This document shows positions 1-8,428 of a stretch of 64,000 nucleotides of DNA, piece by piece. The notes beneath the pieces are model-generated. The model saw nothing but the letters and a program-made list of their open reading frames with translations, did not search any database and was not told the origin of the DNA. Made by a program: the position numbers and the translations under genes. Each line of letters opens with the position of its first letter. Position 1 is the first letter of the stretch. Origin of the DNA: Thioclava indica (GTDB lineage Bacteria > Pseudomonadota > Alphaproteobacteria > Rhodobacterales > Rhodobacteraceae); contig NZ_AUNB01000011.1 in NCBI RefSeq assembly GCF_000714545.1, forward strand, positions 1 through 64,000. The letters are read 5' to 3'.

Positions 1-99
1 CGTCGGCAGGCTTTCGCAGGTGTGAACGCAGATGACTCGCGCATTGCGATGGATCGGCGCATCATGGCGAAAAAGAGCAGACATAGAATGAGGGCGCAA

Positions 100-1020
100 A
101 TGAATCGCAGGGTGCTGATCCTGGGAATGGGCGGGCATTTTGGCTCGGTTGCGGCACGCGCATTTCGCGCCGCCGGCTGGAATGTGGATCGCTATCATCG
201 CGGCACTGATATGGCGGTTGCAGCGCGCGGTGTGCGTTGGATCATCAACGCGATGAACCCGCCGAATTACCATGATTGGGCGCATCAGATACCCCAGATC
301 ACCAGTCAGGTTTTGTCAGCTGCGCGCGATAGCGGGGCCTCGGTGATGGTGCCCGCAAATGTCTATGTTTACGGTCGCGAGCCCAGTCCGTGGCGCGCCG
401 ACACGCCCCATCATCCCTGCTCGCGCAAGGGTCGCATTCGCGCCAAGATGGAAGAACGCTATCGCGAACACGCCGCCGAGGGGCGCTCGGTCGTTTTTCT
501 CCGCGCAGGCGATTTCGTGAACCCGGAATCGCCGGACACCTTGCTGAACCGGGTGGTTCTGAAGAACGTGCGTAAAGGTCGAATCACGGCGATGGGCAAG
601 CCCGAGGCGCAGCGTGTCTATGCCGATCTTGCGGATCTCACCCAGGTCGCTGTGTCGCTGGCCGATACGGCGGATTCCCTGCCCGGTCTGCTGGATCTGG
701 GCTATCCCGGCACGAGGTTCTCGTTTCGCGAAATGGCGGATGAGCTCGCCGGGCAGTTGGGGCGCGAGATCGCGATCAAGCGCTTTCCTTGGACGGCGCT
801 ATTGCTGGCCTCGCCGGTCTGGGAATTGGCGCGGGAGTTGCGCGAGATGCGCTATCTCTACGACATGGACCACAGGATTGATGGCACCGATTTTGAGGCG
901 CTTTTCCCCGACTTCGAGCCTAAAACCCTGCAACGTCTGGTGTTTGAGCATCTGTATATGCGCGGCATGAAAGTCGTGCCGGATCATGGTGCCAAGATGT
1001 CGACCCAAACAAGCTTGTGA
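100..1020 (+). CDS. NAD(P)-dependent epimerase/dehydratase-like protein
   Basis: About 306 residues. The N-terminus carries a Rossmann nucleotide-binding motif (VLILGMGGHFGSVAARAF, GxGGxxG type), followed by an extended-SDR-like body with an NVYVYG segment where the family has its active-site tyrosine region. It probably binds NAD(P) and acts on a nucleotide sugar or similar metabolite, but the substrate cannot be read from the sequence. I chose the ATG at 100 because GAGGG lies just upstream and the Rossmann fold begins at once. A GTG at 22 in the same open frame would add 26 basic residues, and the frame stays open to the left window edge. The 3' end overlaps the convergent neighbour by 37 bases. 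Confidence 0.75.
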   Translation: MNRRVLILGMGGHFGSVAARAFRAAGWNVDRYHRGTDMAVAARGVRWIINAMNPPNYHDWAHQIPQITSQVLSAARDSGASVMVPANVYVYGREPSPWRADTPHHPCSRKGRIRAKMEERYREHAAEGRSVVFLRAGDFVNPESPDTLLNRVVLKNVRKGRITAMGKPEAQRVYADLADLTQVAVSLADTADSLPGLLDLGYPGTRFSFREMADELAGQLGREIAIKRFPWTALLLASPVWELARELREMRYLYDMDHRIDGTDFEALFPDFEPKTLQRLVFEHLYMRGMKVVPDHGAKMSTQTSL

Positions 1021-2144
1021 CGCGAGGCGCGTTCGGCGGCCTTAGCCAGCGGCGCGCCCGGAGCAGGCCACATGACGCCGGCCCCCGTCACCTGCAAGCG
1101 CGCGGATGGTAACACATAATCCACCCGCAAATTGCCCGGCCCGTTGAAATCTGCGGTGTCTTGCGACGGATCCCCCTTGTGATCCGCGTCCGCTGCAAGC
1201 TTGCCGCCGTCGCTTTGGGGACTGGCATCTTGTAAGCGCGGATCGCTTAACAGCGCGCGCAACGCGGCGCGCCGACCCTCGCCATCTTGCGGGTCTATAT
1301 CAAAATCCCCCAACAAAACGAACGGGGCATTGGGTGGGGCTTGTGCCAAATCGCCATCCAGATAGCGTAGCCAAAACGCCGCCTCGTCATGGTTCCGCCA
1401 GCCGTTGCGATCCTCTGGCCCGTCAAACACGGGCGGGGTCGCGGCAAAAGCGAACAGATGCAGCGTTTGGCCATCCGGCATGGCAACCGGCACATCCCAA
1501 TGCCCGACCGAGGACAGCCGTTGCACGGCGAGCGCTTCATTTGAGAGCTGCGCGTTGTTGACCGATGTTTCTGGCAAATCCCGCCATAATAGGGTCGAAA
1601 AGTTGTGTGTGTCGGTCGTTAGGATCGGCAAACGCGACACTATCGCCATGCCACCTTGACCCAGAAACCGACCATAGCCTTGGGCATCTCGCGCCTCGCC
1701 CAGCGCTCCGTTTCCATCAAGGTCAACACCGCTGGGCAAACCAGCATTCGGTTGGGGCGCGTAAAGATACGGGAAAGGCCGGGCAAGCGTTGCATTGAGC
1801 GCCGCAAGCGCTCGCCCGTCGTAATCCCAGTCAATGCCCATCAGCAACAAAACATCGGGATCAACGTGATCAAGAATCTCGCGCACCGCTTTGAGCTGGG
1901 GGTCTTTGCCCGCCGAGATATCGCGCAGCAACAACCCCGGCCCTTTGCGACTTAACTCGACATCCCAAGTCGCAACGCGCAGCGTTTCGGCGGAAACCGA
2001 AAGCGCGCTTGCAAACAGCGCCGCAACACTCAGGCCGGAGCGAAACCACCGCCTTCTTGCGCGCGCCGCTTTGCTTCGATCATCGTTGCCACCCGCCCCA
2101 TCGCGATACCGCGCATGAACAGGCTTACGGGAAGAAAGGCCCAT
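984..2144 (-). CDS. endonuclease/exonuclease/phosphatase-fold protein, exported
   Basis: About 386 residues. An arginine-rich N-terminus (RRRWF) precedes a hydrophobic stretch ending near VSAE, which resembles a signal peptide and possibly a Tat signal. The mature part starts LRVATWDVELS and continues with DPDVLLLMGIDW, a later LLGDFDIDP and a C-terminal DYVLPS, the ordered motifs of the endonuclease/exonuclease/phosphatase fold (metal-dependent phosphodiesterase or nuclease). Substrate unknown. The ATG at 2144 is preferred over a TTG at 2159. No start codon lies closer to the signal peptide, so the 5' end overlaps the upstream membrane-protein gene by about 115 bases. The 3' end overlaps the convergent epimerase-like gene. 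Confidence 0.8.
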   Translation of the reverse strand: MGLSSRKPVHARYRDGAGGNDDRSKAARARRRWFRSGLSVAALFASALSVSAETLRVATWDVELSRKGPGLLLRDISAGKDPQLKAVREILDHVDPDVLLLMGIDWDYDGRALAALNATLARPFPYLYAPQPNAGLPSGVDLDGNGALGEARDAQGYGRFLGQGGMAIVSRLPILTTDTHNFSTLLWRDLPETSVNNAQLSNEALAVQRLSSVGHWDVPVAMPDGQTLHLFAFAATPPVFDGPEDRNGWRNHDEAAFWLRYLDGDLAQAPPNAPFVLLGDFDIDPQDGEGRRAALRALLSDPRLQDASPQSDGGKLAADADHKGDPSQDTADFNGPGNLRVDYVLPSARLQVTGAGVMWPAPGAPLAKAAERASRHKLVWVDILAP

Positions 2145-2857
2145 GCTGTCACCGTCCAAATCAGCGCATGCGGATTTTCCAGCGTGATCACCGAAATATT
2201 CATCGAAATCAGCTTGATTCCCGCAGGGATAAGGAAAGGCAAAAGGAAGCCCAGCGCAACATTAAACCAGGAATCGCGCCGCAGCCTCTCAACAACATCG
2301 CCGCCCGCAGTCGGATCAAAAGTCGGCAGATTCACCCAGACATTGAACGTGCCCTTGTCAAGCGGCCAGTTGTGAAGGCGCATGCTGATCACGAAATACA
2401 CCAGCATGATAATCGTGATGAAATACGACGTCCCGACTGCCGTACGTACAGCCTCAATATGAGTCGGGCTGGAATAGTCTGGCAGCGCCAGCAAGAACAG
2501 ACGCACAGGGCTGTAAGGCATATCGAGCGCGCGCGCGACCGTTTCGCTAAGCGCCCCTACGAACCGATTGAATGTATCGGGTTCGTATTGCGCATCGATG
2601 GCCGTCGACATCACGAAGATCATCAAGAACAGCGCCAAAAACCGAATGCGATTGAACGGCGGCGCATCGCGAAATTCAACAAGCCCCGGATAGACCGATA
2701 CATATTCGAAGAACGTCAGAGCTGCGGCGAAAAAGGCGACCACGACAATGATCTGAGCTGTATCGACATTGGTATGGGGCAACATCAGCGCAGGGATGCA
2801 CATCGTAAACCCAATAATTATCGCGCGCAAAAGCGCTCCTAATAGACGTGTAAACAC
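2030..2857 (-). CDS. conserved integral membrane protein of unknown function
   Basis: 275 residues starting with GTG at 2857 behind GTAGGA. Several hydrophobic segments are visible: residues about 8-28, 36-52, 73-88, 147-164, 207-228 and 234-252. This suggests an inner-membrane protein with about six helices and a cytoplasmic basic C-terminus (IEAKRRAQEGG). I do not recognise a named family. It lies upstream of the exported phosphatase-fold gene on the same strand and overlaps it by about 115 bases, so the two are probably co-transcribed. Function cannot be inferred beyond the membrane location. Confidence 0.75.
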   Translation of the reverse strand: MFTRLLGALLRAIIIGFTMCIPALMLPHTNVDTAQIIVVVAFFAAALTFFEYVSVYPGLVEFRDAPPFNRIRFLALFLMIFVMSTAIDAQYEPDTFNRFVGALSETVARALDMPYSPVRLFLLALPDYSSPTHIEAVRTAVGTSYFITIIMLVYFVISMRLHNWPLDKGTFNVWVNLPTFDPTAGGDVVERLRRDSWFNVALGFLLPFLIPAGIKLISMNISVITLENPHALIWTVTAWAFLPVSLFMRGIAMGRVATMIEAKRRAQEGGGFAPA

Positions 2858-3041
2858 TGTCCTACCCCTTCATCACGAACGGTCCCGATACGATGCCGGG
2901 GCCTTGTCTCGTGTGATGTCCACCGATTGTGATGGCGTGCCTCATTCTCGCCATGATTTTGCCCCCATCCCCCAACACTGGCAATCTTTCGTTAACAATA
3001 ACAAACTGTTTCTGGCATTTTGGGGGAGGAACTGGTGCGGC

Positions 3042-3063
3042 TTTGCATCAAACTCGGTGCAAA
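3042..3063. repeat. inverted repeat TTTGCA-N10-TGCAAA
   Basis: A perfect 6-base inverted repeat with a 10-base spacer in the 269-base gap upstream of the membrane-protein gene that starts at 2857. It could be an operator or chance. The rest of the gap shows no convincing gene. Confidence 0.3.
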
Positions 3064-3126
3064 ACTGTGGCAGCCTTGGGGGCTTTACCAGATGTGGTTG
3101 ATCGCTGTAATTGGCCTACTAAGACG

Positions 3127-3645
3127 CTAGGCGCGCGGGGGGCGCGCGCTTAGACCAAACGCAATCAACCCGATTCCATCAAGCAGAAGCTGCACGCCAA
3201 GCAACACGCCGAGCAAGCTTGTGGCAGCACTTTGGAAGTCAGAGAACACCAAGACCCCAATCACAACCGAGGCCAGACCGGTCAACAACAGGATCGGACG
3301 CAGCTTGCTTTGGGTCAGTTTGAACCCCATGATCAGCCGCACGATCCCCATGATCAGGAACAGCGCGCCCACCACGAGCGTCAACGAGACCGTGCCCGAA
3401 AGCGGATTGGCCAAAAGCCAGACGCCAACCACGATATTGAGCAGCGCAATCACGCCATGCGACAGGCGATGCCCCGCATCAAACGCCTTAAAGAATATCC
3501 AAGCCTGCGCGACACCACCAAGCAGGAACAATATGCCGACGAATGTCGTGACGGCCAGCGAGGCCGCAAAGGGATTGGCGAGTGCGAGGATGCCAAACAC
3601 AGCCACGACTGCACCGGTTACGATCAACAAGGTCGCAGGTTTCAT
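3127..3645 (-). CDS. HdeD/DUF308-family membrane protein
   Basis: 172 residues, almost wholly hydrophobic, with about six transmembrane segments arranged as repeated pairs (LLIVTGAVVAVFGILALANP, then GVIALLNIVVGVWLLANP, then ILLLTGLASVVIGVLV). The recurring G-x-x-x-L-x-NP ends are typical of the DUF308/HdeD family, named after an acid-resistance membrane protein of E. coli. The role in this lineage is unknown. The ATG at 3645 follows a good GGAG at 8-10 bases. A longer reading from 3768 would run back through the leuD terminator and is rejected. It stands alone downstream of leuD. Confidence 0.85.
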   Translation of the reverse strand: MKPATLLIVTGAVVAVFGILALANPFAASLAVTTFVGILFLLGGVAQAWIFFKAFDAGHRLSHGVIALLNIVVGVWLLANPLSGTVSLTLVVGALFLIMGIVRLIMGFKLTQSKLRPILLLTGLASVVIGVLVFSDFQSAATSLLGVLLGVQLLLDGIGLIAFGLSARPPRA

Positions 3646-3711
3646 GGTGGACTCCGATCTAGCTATGTCAAATGCCAAACCCTTTTGCGCCTCAACGGTT
3701 CCGGCGTCTAT

Positions 3712-3738
3712 GAAAAAGACCGCCCGAAGGCGGCCTTT
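3712..3738 (-). terminator. intrinsic terminator after leuD
   Basis: Read on the minus strand: AGGCCGCC, loop TTCG, GGCGGTCT, then TTTTT. The stem has one G-U pair. It lies just downstream of the leuD stop at 3759 and separates leuCD from the HdeD-like gene. Confidence 0.8.
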
Positions 3739-3758
3739 CCTGTCATGATCTGCGCGAC

Positions 3759-4364
3759 TTAGACCCAAGGGCGCGATTGGGCAGCCTGTGCTTCAAAGCT
3801 GTCGATAGCCGATGCCTTGGCCAGCGTCAGACCGATATCGTCCAGCCCTTCGAGCAGGCAGTGCTTCTTGAACGCGTCAACGTCGAAAGGAATGACATCA
3901 CCTTCCGAGGTCGTGATCTGCTGGTTTTCCAAATCGACGGTCATGCGCGCGTTCGACCCTTTCTCGGCATCCTTCATCAACAGATCGACCTGCTCTTGGG
4001 GCAGCACAATCGGCAGCATCCCGTTCTTGAAGCAGTTGTTGAAGAAAATATCCGCGAAAGAGGTCGAGATCACGACCTTGATCCCGAAATCCGCCAGCGC
4101 CCACGGCGCATGTTCGCGTGATGAACCACAGCCGAAGTTATCGCCTGCAACCAACACCTGCGCCTCACGATATTGCGGCTTGTTGAGCACAAAATCGGGG
4201 TTCTCATTGCCGTTGTCGTCATAGCGCATCTCGGCGAACGCATGCACGCCCAGACCCGAGCGCTTGATCGTTTTCAGGAAGTTTTTCGGAATGATCATAT
4301 CGGTGTCGATATTGACCAGCGGCATAGGGGCCGCGACCCCGGTGAGTTTTTCAAACTTGTCCAT
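3759..4364 (-). CDS. leuD: 3-isopropylmalate dehydratase small subunit
   Basis: 201 residues, the usual LeuD length. With LeuC it isomerises 2-isopropylmalate to 3-isopropylmalate in leucine synthesis in the cytoplasm. The swivelling-domain signature [14 protein letters not shown] lies near residues 76-90, and the N-terminus has the typical [17 protein letters not shown]. It lies 10 bases downstream of leuC on the same strand, so the two subunits are co-transcribed, and a strong terminator follows. Nothing looks odd about it. Confidence 0.97.
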   Translation of the reverse strand: MDKFEKLTGVAAPMPLVNIDTDMIIPKNFLKTIKRSGLGVHAFAEMRYDDNGNENPDFVLNKPQYREAQVLVAGDNFGCGSSREHAPWALADFGIKVVISTSFADIFFNNCFKNGMLPIVLPQEQVDLLMKDAEKGSNARMTVDLENQQITTSEGDVIPFDVDAFKKHCLLEGLDDIGLTLAKASAIDSFEAQAAQSRPWV

Positions 4365-4374
4365 GTCGCTGTCC

Positions 4375-5799
4375 TTATGCCTCTTCCAGTTCCATCAGCT
4401 TGCGCACATCGGTGAGCTTGCCGGTGACCGCCGCTGCCGCCGCCATGGCGGGGCTCATCAGATGGGTGCGGCCATTGCGGCCCTGACGCCCCTCAAAGTT
4501 GCGGTTCGAGGTCGATGCGCAACGCTCTCCCGGTGCCAGCTGATCGGGGTTCATCGCAAGGCACATCGAACAACCCGCCATGCGCCATTCAAACCCGGCA
4601 TCAAGGAAAATCTGGTCCAGTCCTTCTTCCTCGGCCTGCGCGCGCACAAGACCCGAGCCCGGGACGACCATGGCGCGCACGCCATCGGCCAGCTTACGCC
4701 CTTTCACCACTTCGGCAGCGGCGCGCAGATCTTCGATGCGGCCGTTGGTACACGAGCCGATGAAAACGACATCAATCGCGATATCTTCCAACTTGGTGCC
4801 CGGTTTCAGACCCATATAATCAAGCGAGCGTTGCGCCGCCTCGACCTTGCCGCCTTTGAAATCGGCAGCCGCAGGAACGACGCCCGAGATCGGCAACACG
4901 TCTTCGGGCGAGGTGCCCCAGGTCACGACAGGCGCGATGTCTTCACCGCGGATCGTCACGACCTTGTCGAAATGCGCGCCCTCATCGGTGAACAGCGTTT
5001 TCCACCAGTTCAGCGCGGCTTCCCATTGCGCACCTTTCGGGGCATGGGCACGACCTTTGACATATTCAAACGTGGTTTCATCCGGCGCGATCAGGCCAGC
5101 GCGCGCGCCGCCCTCAATCGCCATGTTGCAGACCGTCATGCGGCCTTCCATGCTCAGCGCGCGGATCGCCTCGCCACAATATTCGATCACATGGCCAGTG
5201 CCGCCAGCGGTGCCGGTCGCCCCGATCACCGAAAGCGTGATGTCTTTGGCAGTCACGCCGGGGCGCAGCTTGCCGGTGATTTCCACCTTCATGTTCTTGG
5301 ATTTCGACTGGATCAGCGTCTGGGTCGCCAGAACGTGCTCCACCTCGGAGGTGCCGATCCCATGTGCCAGCGCGCCAAATGCGCCATGCGTTGCGGTGTG
5401 GCTGTCACCGCAAACCACGGTCATGCCGGGCAAGGTCCAGCCCTGTTCCGGCCCGACGATATGCACGATGCCCTGACGCACGTCGGACACAGGGTAGTAA
5501 TGCACCCCGAAATCGCGCGCGTTCTTGTCGAGCGCGTTGACCTGAATGCGGCTCTCCTCGTTCTCGATCACACCCGATGCACGGTCGGTCGTCGTGGGCA
5601 CGTTGTGATCGGGCACGGCGATGGTCTTGTCGGGCGCGCGCACAGCACGGCCAGTCATGCGCAGCCCTTCAAAGGCCTGCGGACTGGTCACCTCATGCAC
5701 GAGGTGGCGATCGATATACAGCAGGCAGGTGCCGTCTTCGTCTTGCGACACGACATGCGCGTCCCAGATTTTATCATAGAGGGTCTTTGGAGCAGACAT
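4375..5799 (-). CDS. leuC: 3-isopropylmalate dehydratase large subunit
   Basis: 474 residues, aconitase superfamily. It holds the [4Fe-4S] cluster of isopropylmalate isomerase. Cluster cysteines are in [12 protein letters not shown] and [11 protein letters not shown], and [20 protein letters not shown] is the conserved substrate/cluster segment. The N-terminus [15 protein letters not shown] is canonical, so I take the ATG at 5799 rather than a GTG at 5808. The next gene downstream is leuD. The 5' leader holds a good promoter and a 28-codon ORF, described separately, which may regulate the operon. Confidence 0.97.
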   Translation of the reverse strand: MSAPKTLYDKIWDAHVVSQDEDGTCLLYIDRHLVHEVTSPQAFEGLRMTGRAVRAPDKTIAVPDHNVPTTTDRASGVIENEESRIQVNALDKNARDFGVHYYPVSDVRQGIVHIVGPEQGWTLPGMTVVCGDSHTATHGAFGALAHGIGTSEVEHVLATQTLIQSKSKNMKVEITGKLRPGVTAKDITLSVIGATGTAGGTGHVIEYCGEAIRALSMEGRMTVCNMAIEGGARAGLIAPDETTFEYVKGRAHAPKGAQWEAALNWWKTLFTDEGAHFDKVVTIRGEDIAPVVTWGTSPEDVLPISGVVPAAADFKGGKVEAAQRSLDYMGLKPGTKLEDIAIDVVFIGSCTNGRIEDLRAAAEVVKGRKLADGVRAMVVPGSGLVRAQAEEEGLDQIFLDAGFEWRMAGCSMCLAMNPDQLAPGERCASTSNRNFEGRQGRNGRTHLMSPAMAAAAAVTGKLTDVRKLMELEEA

Positions 5800-5842
5800 G
5801 GCTCTCACTTTCTTTGGATGGCTATTCGTCGAACATGGGGGC

Positions 5843-5862
5843 AGGCATGCGTCTGCCTGCAG
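5843..5862 (-). other. hairpin in the leuC leader
   Basis: GCAGGC, an eight-base loop, then GCCTGC, lying between the stop of the 28-codon leader ORF (5872) and the leuC start (5799). There is no U-run after it, so it is not a classical terminator. It could affect translation or mRNA stability. Confidence 0.35.
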
Positions 5863-5871
5863 GCTACCCGA

Positions 5872-5958
5872 TCAAAGTCGGGCCAGCACCGAACGGCTTT
5901 CACCGTAGAAACGCTCGCGTAGGCGGGCGCGGTCATCCATGTCAAAAACACGCGTCAT
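5872..5958 (-). CDS. putative 28-aa leader peptide upstream of leuC
   Basis: A 28-codon ORF (begins MTRVFDMDDRARLRERF, ends SVLARL) between the leu promoter and leuC. Its ATG coincides with the expected transcription start, about 7 bases after the TATTTA -10 element, so the message would be leaderless. It contains three leucine codons, one of them CTA, which is usually rare in GC-rich genomes, and many arginines. It may be a leader peptide controlling leuCD by ribosome position, or a small protein. The leucine content is far lower than in classical leu leaders, so this remains tentative. Confidence 0.4.
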   Translation of the reverse strand: MTRVFDMDDRARLRERFYGESRSVLARL

Positions 5959-5965
5959 GGGCCGT

Positions 5966-5994
5966 TAAATAGGCGGTTGCGTGCAGGCTGGCAA
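5966..5994 (-). promoter_or_regulatory. sigma70-type promoter for leuCD
   Basis: On the minus strand TTGCCA, exactly 17 bases, then TATTTA. Transcription would begin near 5958-5959, at the first base of the putative leader ORF. Confidence 0.55.
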
Positions 5995-6055
5995 TCAAAA
6001 GAGTCGCTTTTGACCTGCTGCGCTGGTCTGATAGCGTGATCACAAAGGAGTGCAT

Positions 6056-7399
6056 GTGGACTTTCTAAGCCCCGACACCGCCAAAACACTGACTGCGCTT
6101 TGGGCGCAGGTCACGATTTTCTTCAACTCGATGCTGCTGCCCTCACGGCTCTGGCAATTCGCGATCATCGTGGGCTGCTTTGTGCTGGCCCATCTTGGCC
6201 GGATCTGGCTGTCCCCCAAAGTTGATGACTGGGCACGTGGCCGCGACTTGAGCACGCGACGCAAGCGCTGGGTGATCTTGTTTCGCAAGCGGCTGCGCGG
6301 GATATTCTTCATTATATTCGCTTGGTCGTCGGTTCTCGTCCTTGATGCCGTCAAGGGGTTCTACTCCTGGCGCTTTTTGGTGGTGCTGGCCGCGACGCTT
6401 GTCACCGCTTGGCTTGTGGTTGGCCTGTTTGCGCGCTTGATCCGCAACTCATTCCTGCGCCGCATCGTTAGCTGGGGCGCGTGGGTCTGGGTGACGCTGT
6501 ATTATTTGGGTTTTTGGGATGATACGGCGCGCGTCCTTGACTCCATCGCCATCGAACTGGGCGGGTTCCGCCTGTCTGCTTTGGCAATTCTCAAGGCGCT
6601 GGTGCTGACCACAGCCCTATTATCAATCGCGCGTATCATCACCGGTCAAACCACAGCGCGCCTGCGTCACAACGAAGATATCAGCCCGTCGATGACCGAG
6701 CTGGCGATCAAGACGATGCAGGTTCTATTATACGGTGCCGCCGTCTTTATTGGCGTCAAGGCTGTCGGCTTCGACCTCACCGGGTTGGCGTTCTTATCGG
6801 GCGCGATTGGCCTAGGCTTGGGCTTCGGGTTGCAAAAAGTCGTCTCTAACCTTGTGTCGGGCGTGATCATCCTGCTCGACAAGTCGATCAAGCCCGGCGA
6901 CGTGATTAGTCTTGGCGAGACCTTTGGCTGGATCGCCTCACTTGGGGCGCGCTATGTCAGCGTCGTCACCCGAGACGGCAAGGAATACCTAATTCCAAAC
7001 GAGGATCTGATCACCGGACAGGTCGTCAACTGGTCGCATTCAAACGAGTTCGTGCGCGTCGATCTGGAATTCGGCACCTCCTATCACGATGATCCGCATC
7101 TGGTGCGCAAAATCGCGATTGAGGCCGCGCTCTCGGCGGATCGTGTGCTCTCGAACCGTCCCGCAGTGTGCCACATCACAGGCTTTGGCGACAGTTCTGT
7201 TGACTATATCTTGCGATTCTGGATTACAGACCCCGTTGAAGGGCTTACAAATGTTCGCGGAGCGGTCTATCTGGCGCTGTGGGATTCGTTTAAGAAAAAC
7301 GGTATCTCCATTCCTTTCCCGCAACGCGAACTGCGCATGCTCGACGGCTCAACACTGGTTGTGCAGAACAGCCCGCAAAAATCGCAGGGCGAAAATTGA
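6056..7399 (+). CDS. MscS-family mechanosensitive ion channel
   Basis: 447 residues. Several N-terminal hydrophobic segments (about residues 20-50, 85-135, 140-165 and 180-205) precede the MscS pore helix region (AFLSGAIGLGLGFGLQKVVSNLVSGVIILLDKSIKPGD, about residues 240-285) and the beta domain with WIASLGARYVSVVTRDGKEYLIPNEDL. It acts as a pressure-release channel in the inner membrane. The GTG at 6056 is placed five bases after AGGAG; the GTG at 6050 overlaps the ribosome binding site and is rejected. It is transcribed divergently from leuCD across a 250-base region. Confidence 0.9.
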   Translation: MDFLSPDTAKTLTALWAQVTIFFNSMLLPSRLWQFAIIVGCFVLAHLGRIWLSPKVDDWARGRDLSTRRKRWVILFRKRLRGIFFIIFAWSSVLVLDAVKGFYSWRFLVVLAATLVTAWLVVGLFARLIRNSFLRRIVSWGAWVWVTLYYLGFWDDTARVLDSIAIELGGFRLSALAILKALVLTTALLSIARIITGQTTARLRHNEDISPSMTELAIKTMQVLLYGAAVFIGVKAVGFDLTGLAFLSGAIGLGLGFGLQKVVSNLVSGVIILLDKSIKPGDVISLGETFGWIASLGARYVSVVTRDGKEYLIPNEDLITGQVVNWSHSNEFVRVDLEFGTSYHDDPHLVRKIAIEAALSADRVLSNRPAVCHITGFGDSSVDYILRFWITDPVEGLTNVRGAVYLALWDSFKKNGISIPFPQRELRMLDGSTLVVQNSPQKSQGEN

Positions 7400-7531
7400 A
7401 ATCGTGCAGAAGCGATGTTACCTTAGTACTATGGCCTGCGCCGGGGCCGGACTGGCGTGCAACCTTTGGAGGACTATGTCCTGTCTCATCTCTTACGCGT
7501 GTCGGGCGACAGCGGCACAAAGGCGGTCGTT

Positions 7532-7915
7532 ATGACAGCCCATACCCTCGGTGCTGACGCGACGAGCGACGAAATTCTTGCGCGCGTCATTTCATCTCTC
7601 GAAGATGATAAAGCCGAAGATATCGTCACAATTGATCTGCGTGGCCGCTCTTCTATCGGTGATTACATGGTTATCTGCTCGGGGCGTAGCTCTCGGCAGG
7701 TTGGCGCGATCGCTGAAAACCTGTCCGAACGGCTCAAGCAAGATTTTGGCCGCATCTGCAAAGTCGAAGGCAAGGATCAAGGCGATTGGGTTCTGCTCGA
7801 CAGCGCCGATGTGATTGTTCACGTCTTCCGCCCTGAAGTGCGCGAATTCTACCAGCTTGAAAAGATGTGGATGTCGCCAAGCGTGGATAGCGTCCTGCTT
7901 GACGATGACGTCTGA
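7532..7915 (+). CDS. rsfS: ribosome silencing factor RsfS
   Basis: 127 residues. It binds ribosomal protein uL14 and blocks subunit joining when translation must be damped. Family landmarks: DDKAEDIVTIDLRGRSSIGDYMVICSGRSSRQV, then KVEGKDQGDWVLLDSADVIVHVF and the C-terminal FYQLEKMW. The ATG at 7532 follows AAAGG and gives the usual family length. An in-frame ATG at 7457 would add 25 residues unlike the family. It is followed closely by rlmH, a conserved pairing. Confidence 0.92.
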   Translation: MTAHTLGADATSDEILARVISSLEDDKAEDIVTIDLRGRSSIGDYMVICSGRSSRQVGAIAENLSERLKQDFGRICKVEGKDQGDWVLLDSADVIVHVFRPEVREFYQLEKMWMSPSVDSVLLDDDV

Positions 7916-7928
7916 TCGCGGCTGATCG

Positions 7929-8396
7929 ATGAAACTCACGATCTGCGCGGTCGGTCGCCTGCGCAAATCCCCCGAGCGCGCGTTGATCGACGACTACCTC
8001 TCCCGGTTTGAGAAATCGGGGCGAGGAATGGGCCTTGGCCCCGCGCAACTGATCGAAGTTGAGGATAAAAAAGGCTTGGGCCAAGAGGCCGAAGCGCAGC
8101 TTTTATCCCGCGCGATCCCCGATGGTTCCGTGATCGTCACCTTGGATGAGCGCGGCAGCTTGATCTCGTCACCCGAGTTTGCGCAAAAGCTGGGGTCATG
8201 GCGTGACAGCGCGCGCGATGTGACATTCGTGATTGGTGGCGCGGATGGCATCGCGCCCGATCTGCGTGCCAAAGCTGATTTCTCGATCTCTTTCGGCAAA
8301 ATGGTCTGGCCCCATATGCTGGCCCGCGTCATGTTGGCCGAACAAATCTACCGCGCCGGGCAGATTATCGCAGGCACACCTTATCATCGCGCGTAA
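7929..8396 (+). CDS. rlmH: 23S rRNA (pseudouridine1915-N3)-methyltransferase
   Basis: 155 residues, the same length as the E. coli protein. A SPOUT-class methyltransferase that methylates pseudouridine 1915 of 23S rRNA in assembled ribosomes. The SAM-binding trefoil knot is visible in FVIGGADGI and the C-terminal run HMLARVMLAEQIYRAGQIIAGTPYHR. It starts 13 bases after rsfS and is probably co-transcribed with it. Confidence 0.96.
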   Translation: MKLTICAVGRLRKSPERALIDDYLSRFEKSGRGMGLGPAQLIEVEDKKGLGQEAEAQLLSRAIPDGSVIVTLDERGSLISSPEFAQKLGSWRDSARDVTFVIGGADGIAPDLRAKADFSISFGKMVWPHMLARVMLAEQIYRAGQIIAGTPYHRA

Positions 8397-8428
8397 TTTC
8401 CACGCCAATTCCCTTAAGGATCAAACAG

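Noticed and set aside
1-84. Minus-strand open frame from an ATG at 84 to the left edge
   Set aside because: It would start 16 bases from the plus-strand start at 100 with no room for promoters and no clear ribosome binding site. It stays undecided without upstream sequence.
4264-5922. 552-codon plus-strand open frame opposite leuC/leuD
   Set aside because: A shadow of leuC, leuD on the other strand; the translated protein is histidine/arginine-rich without motifs.
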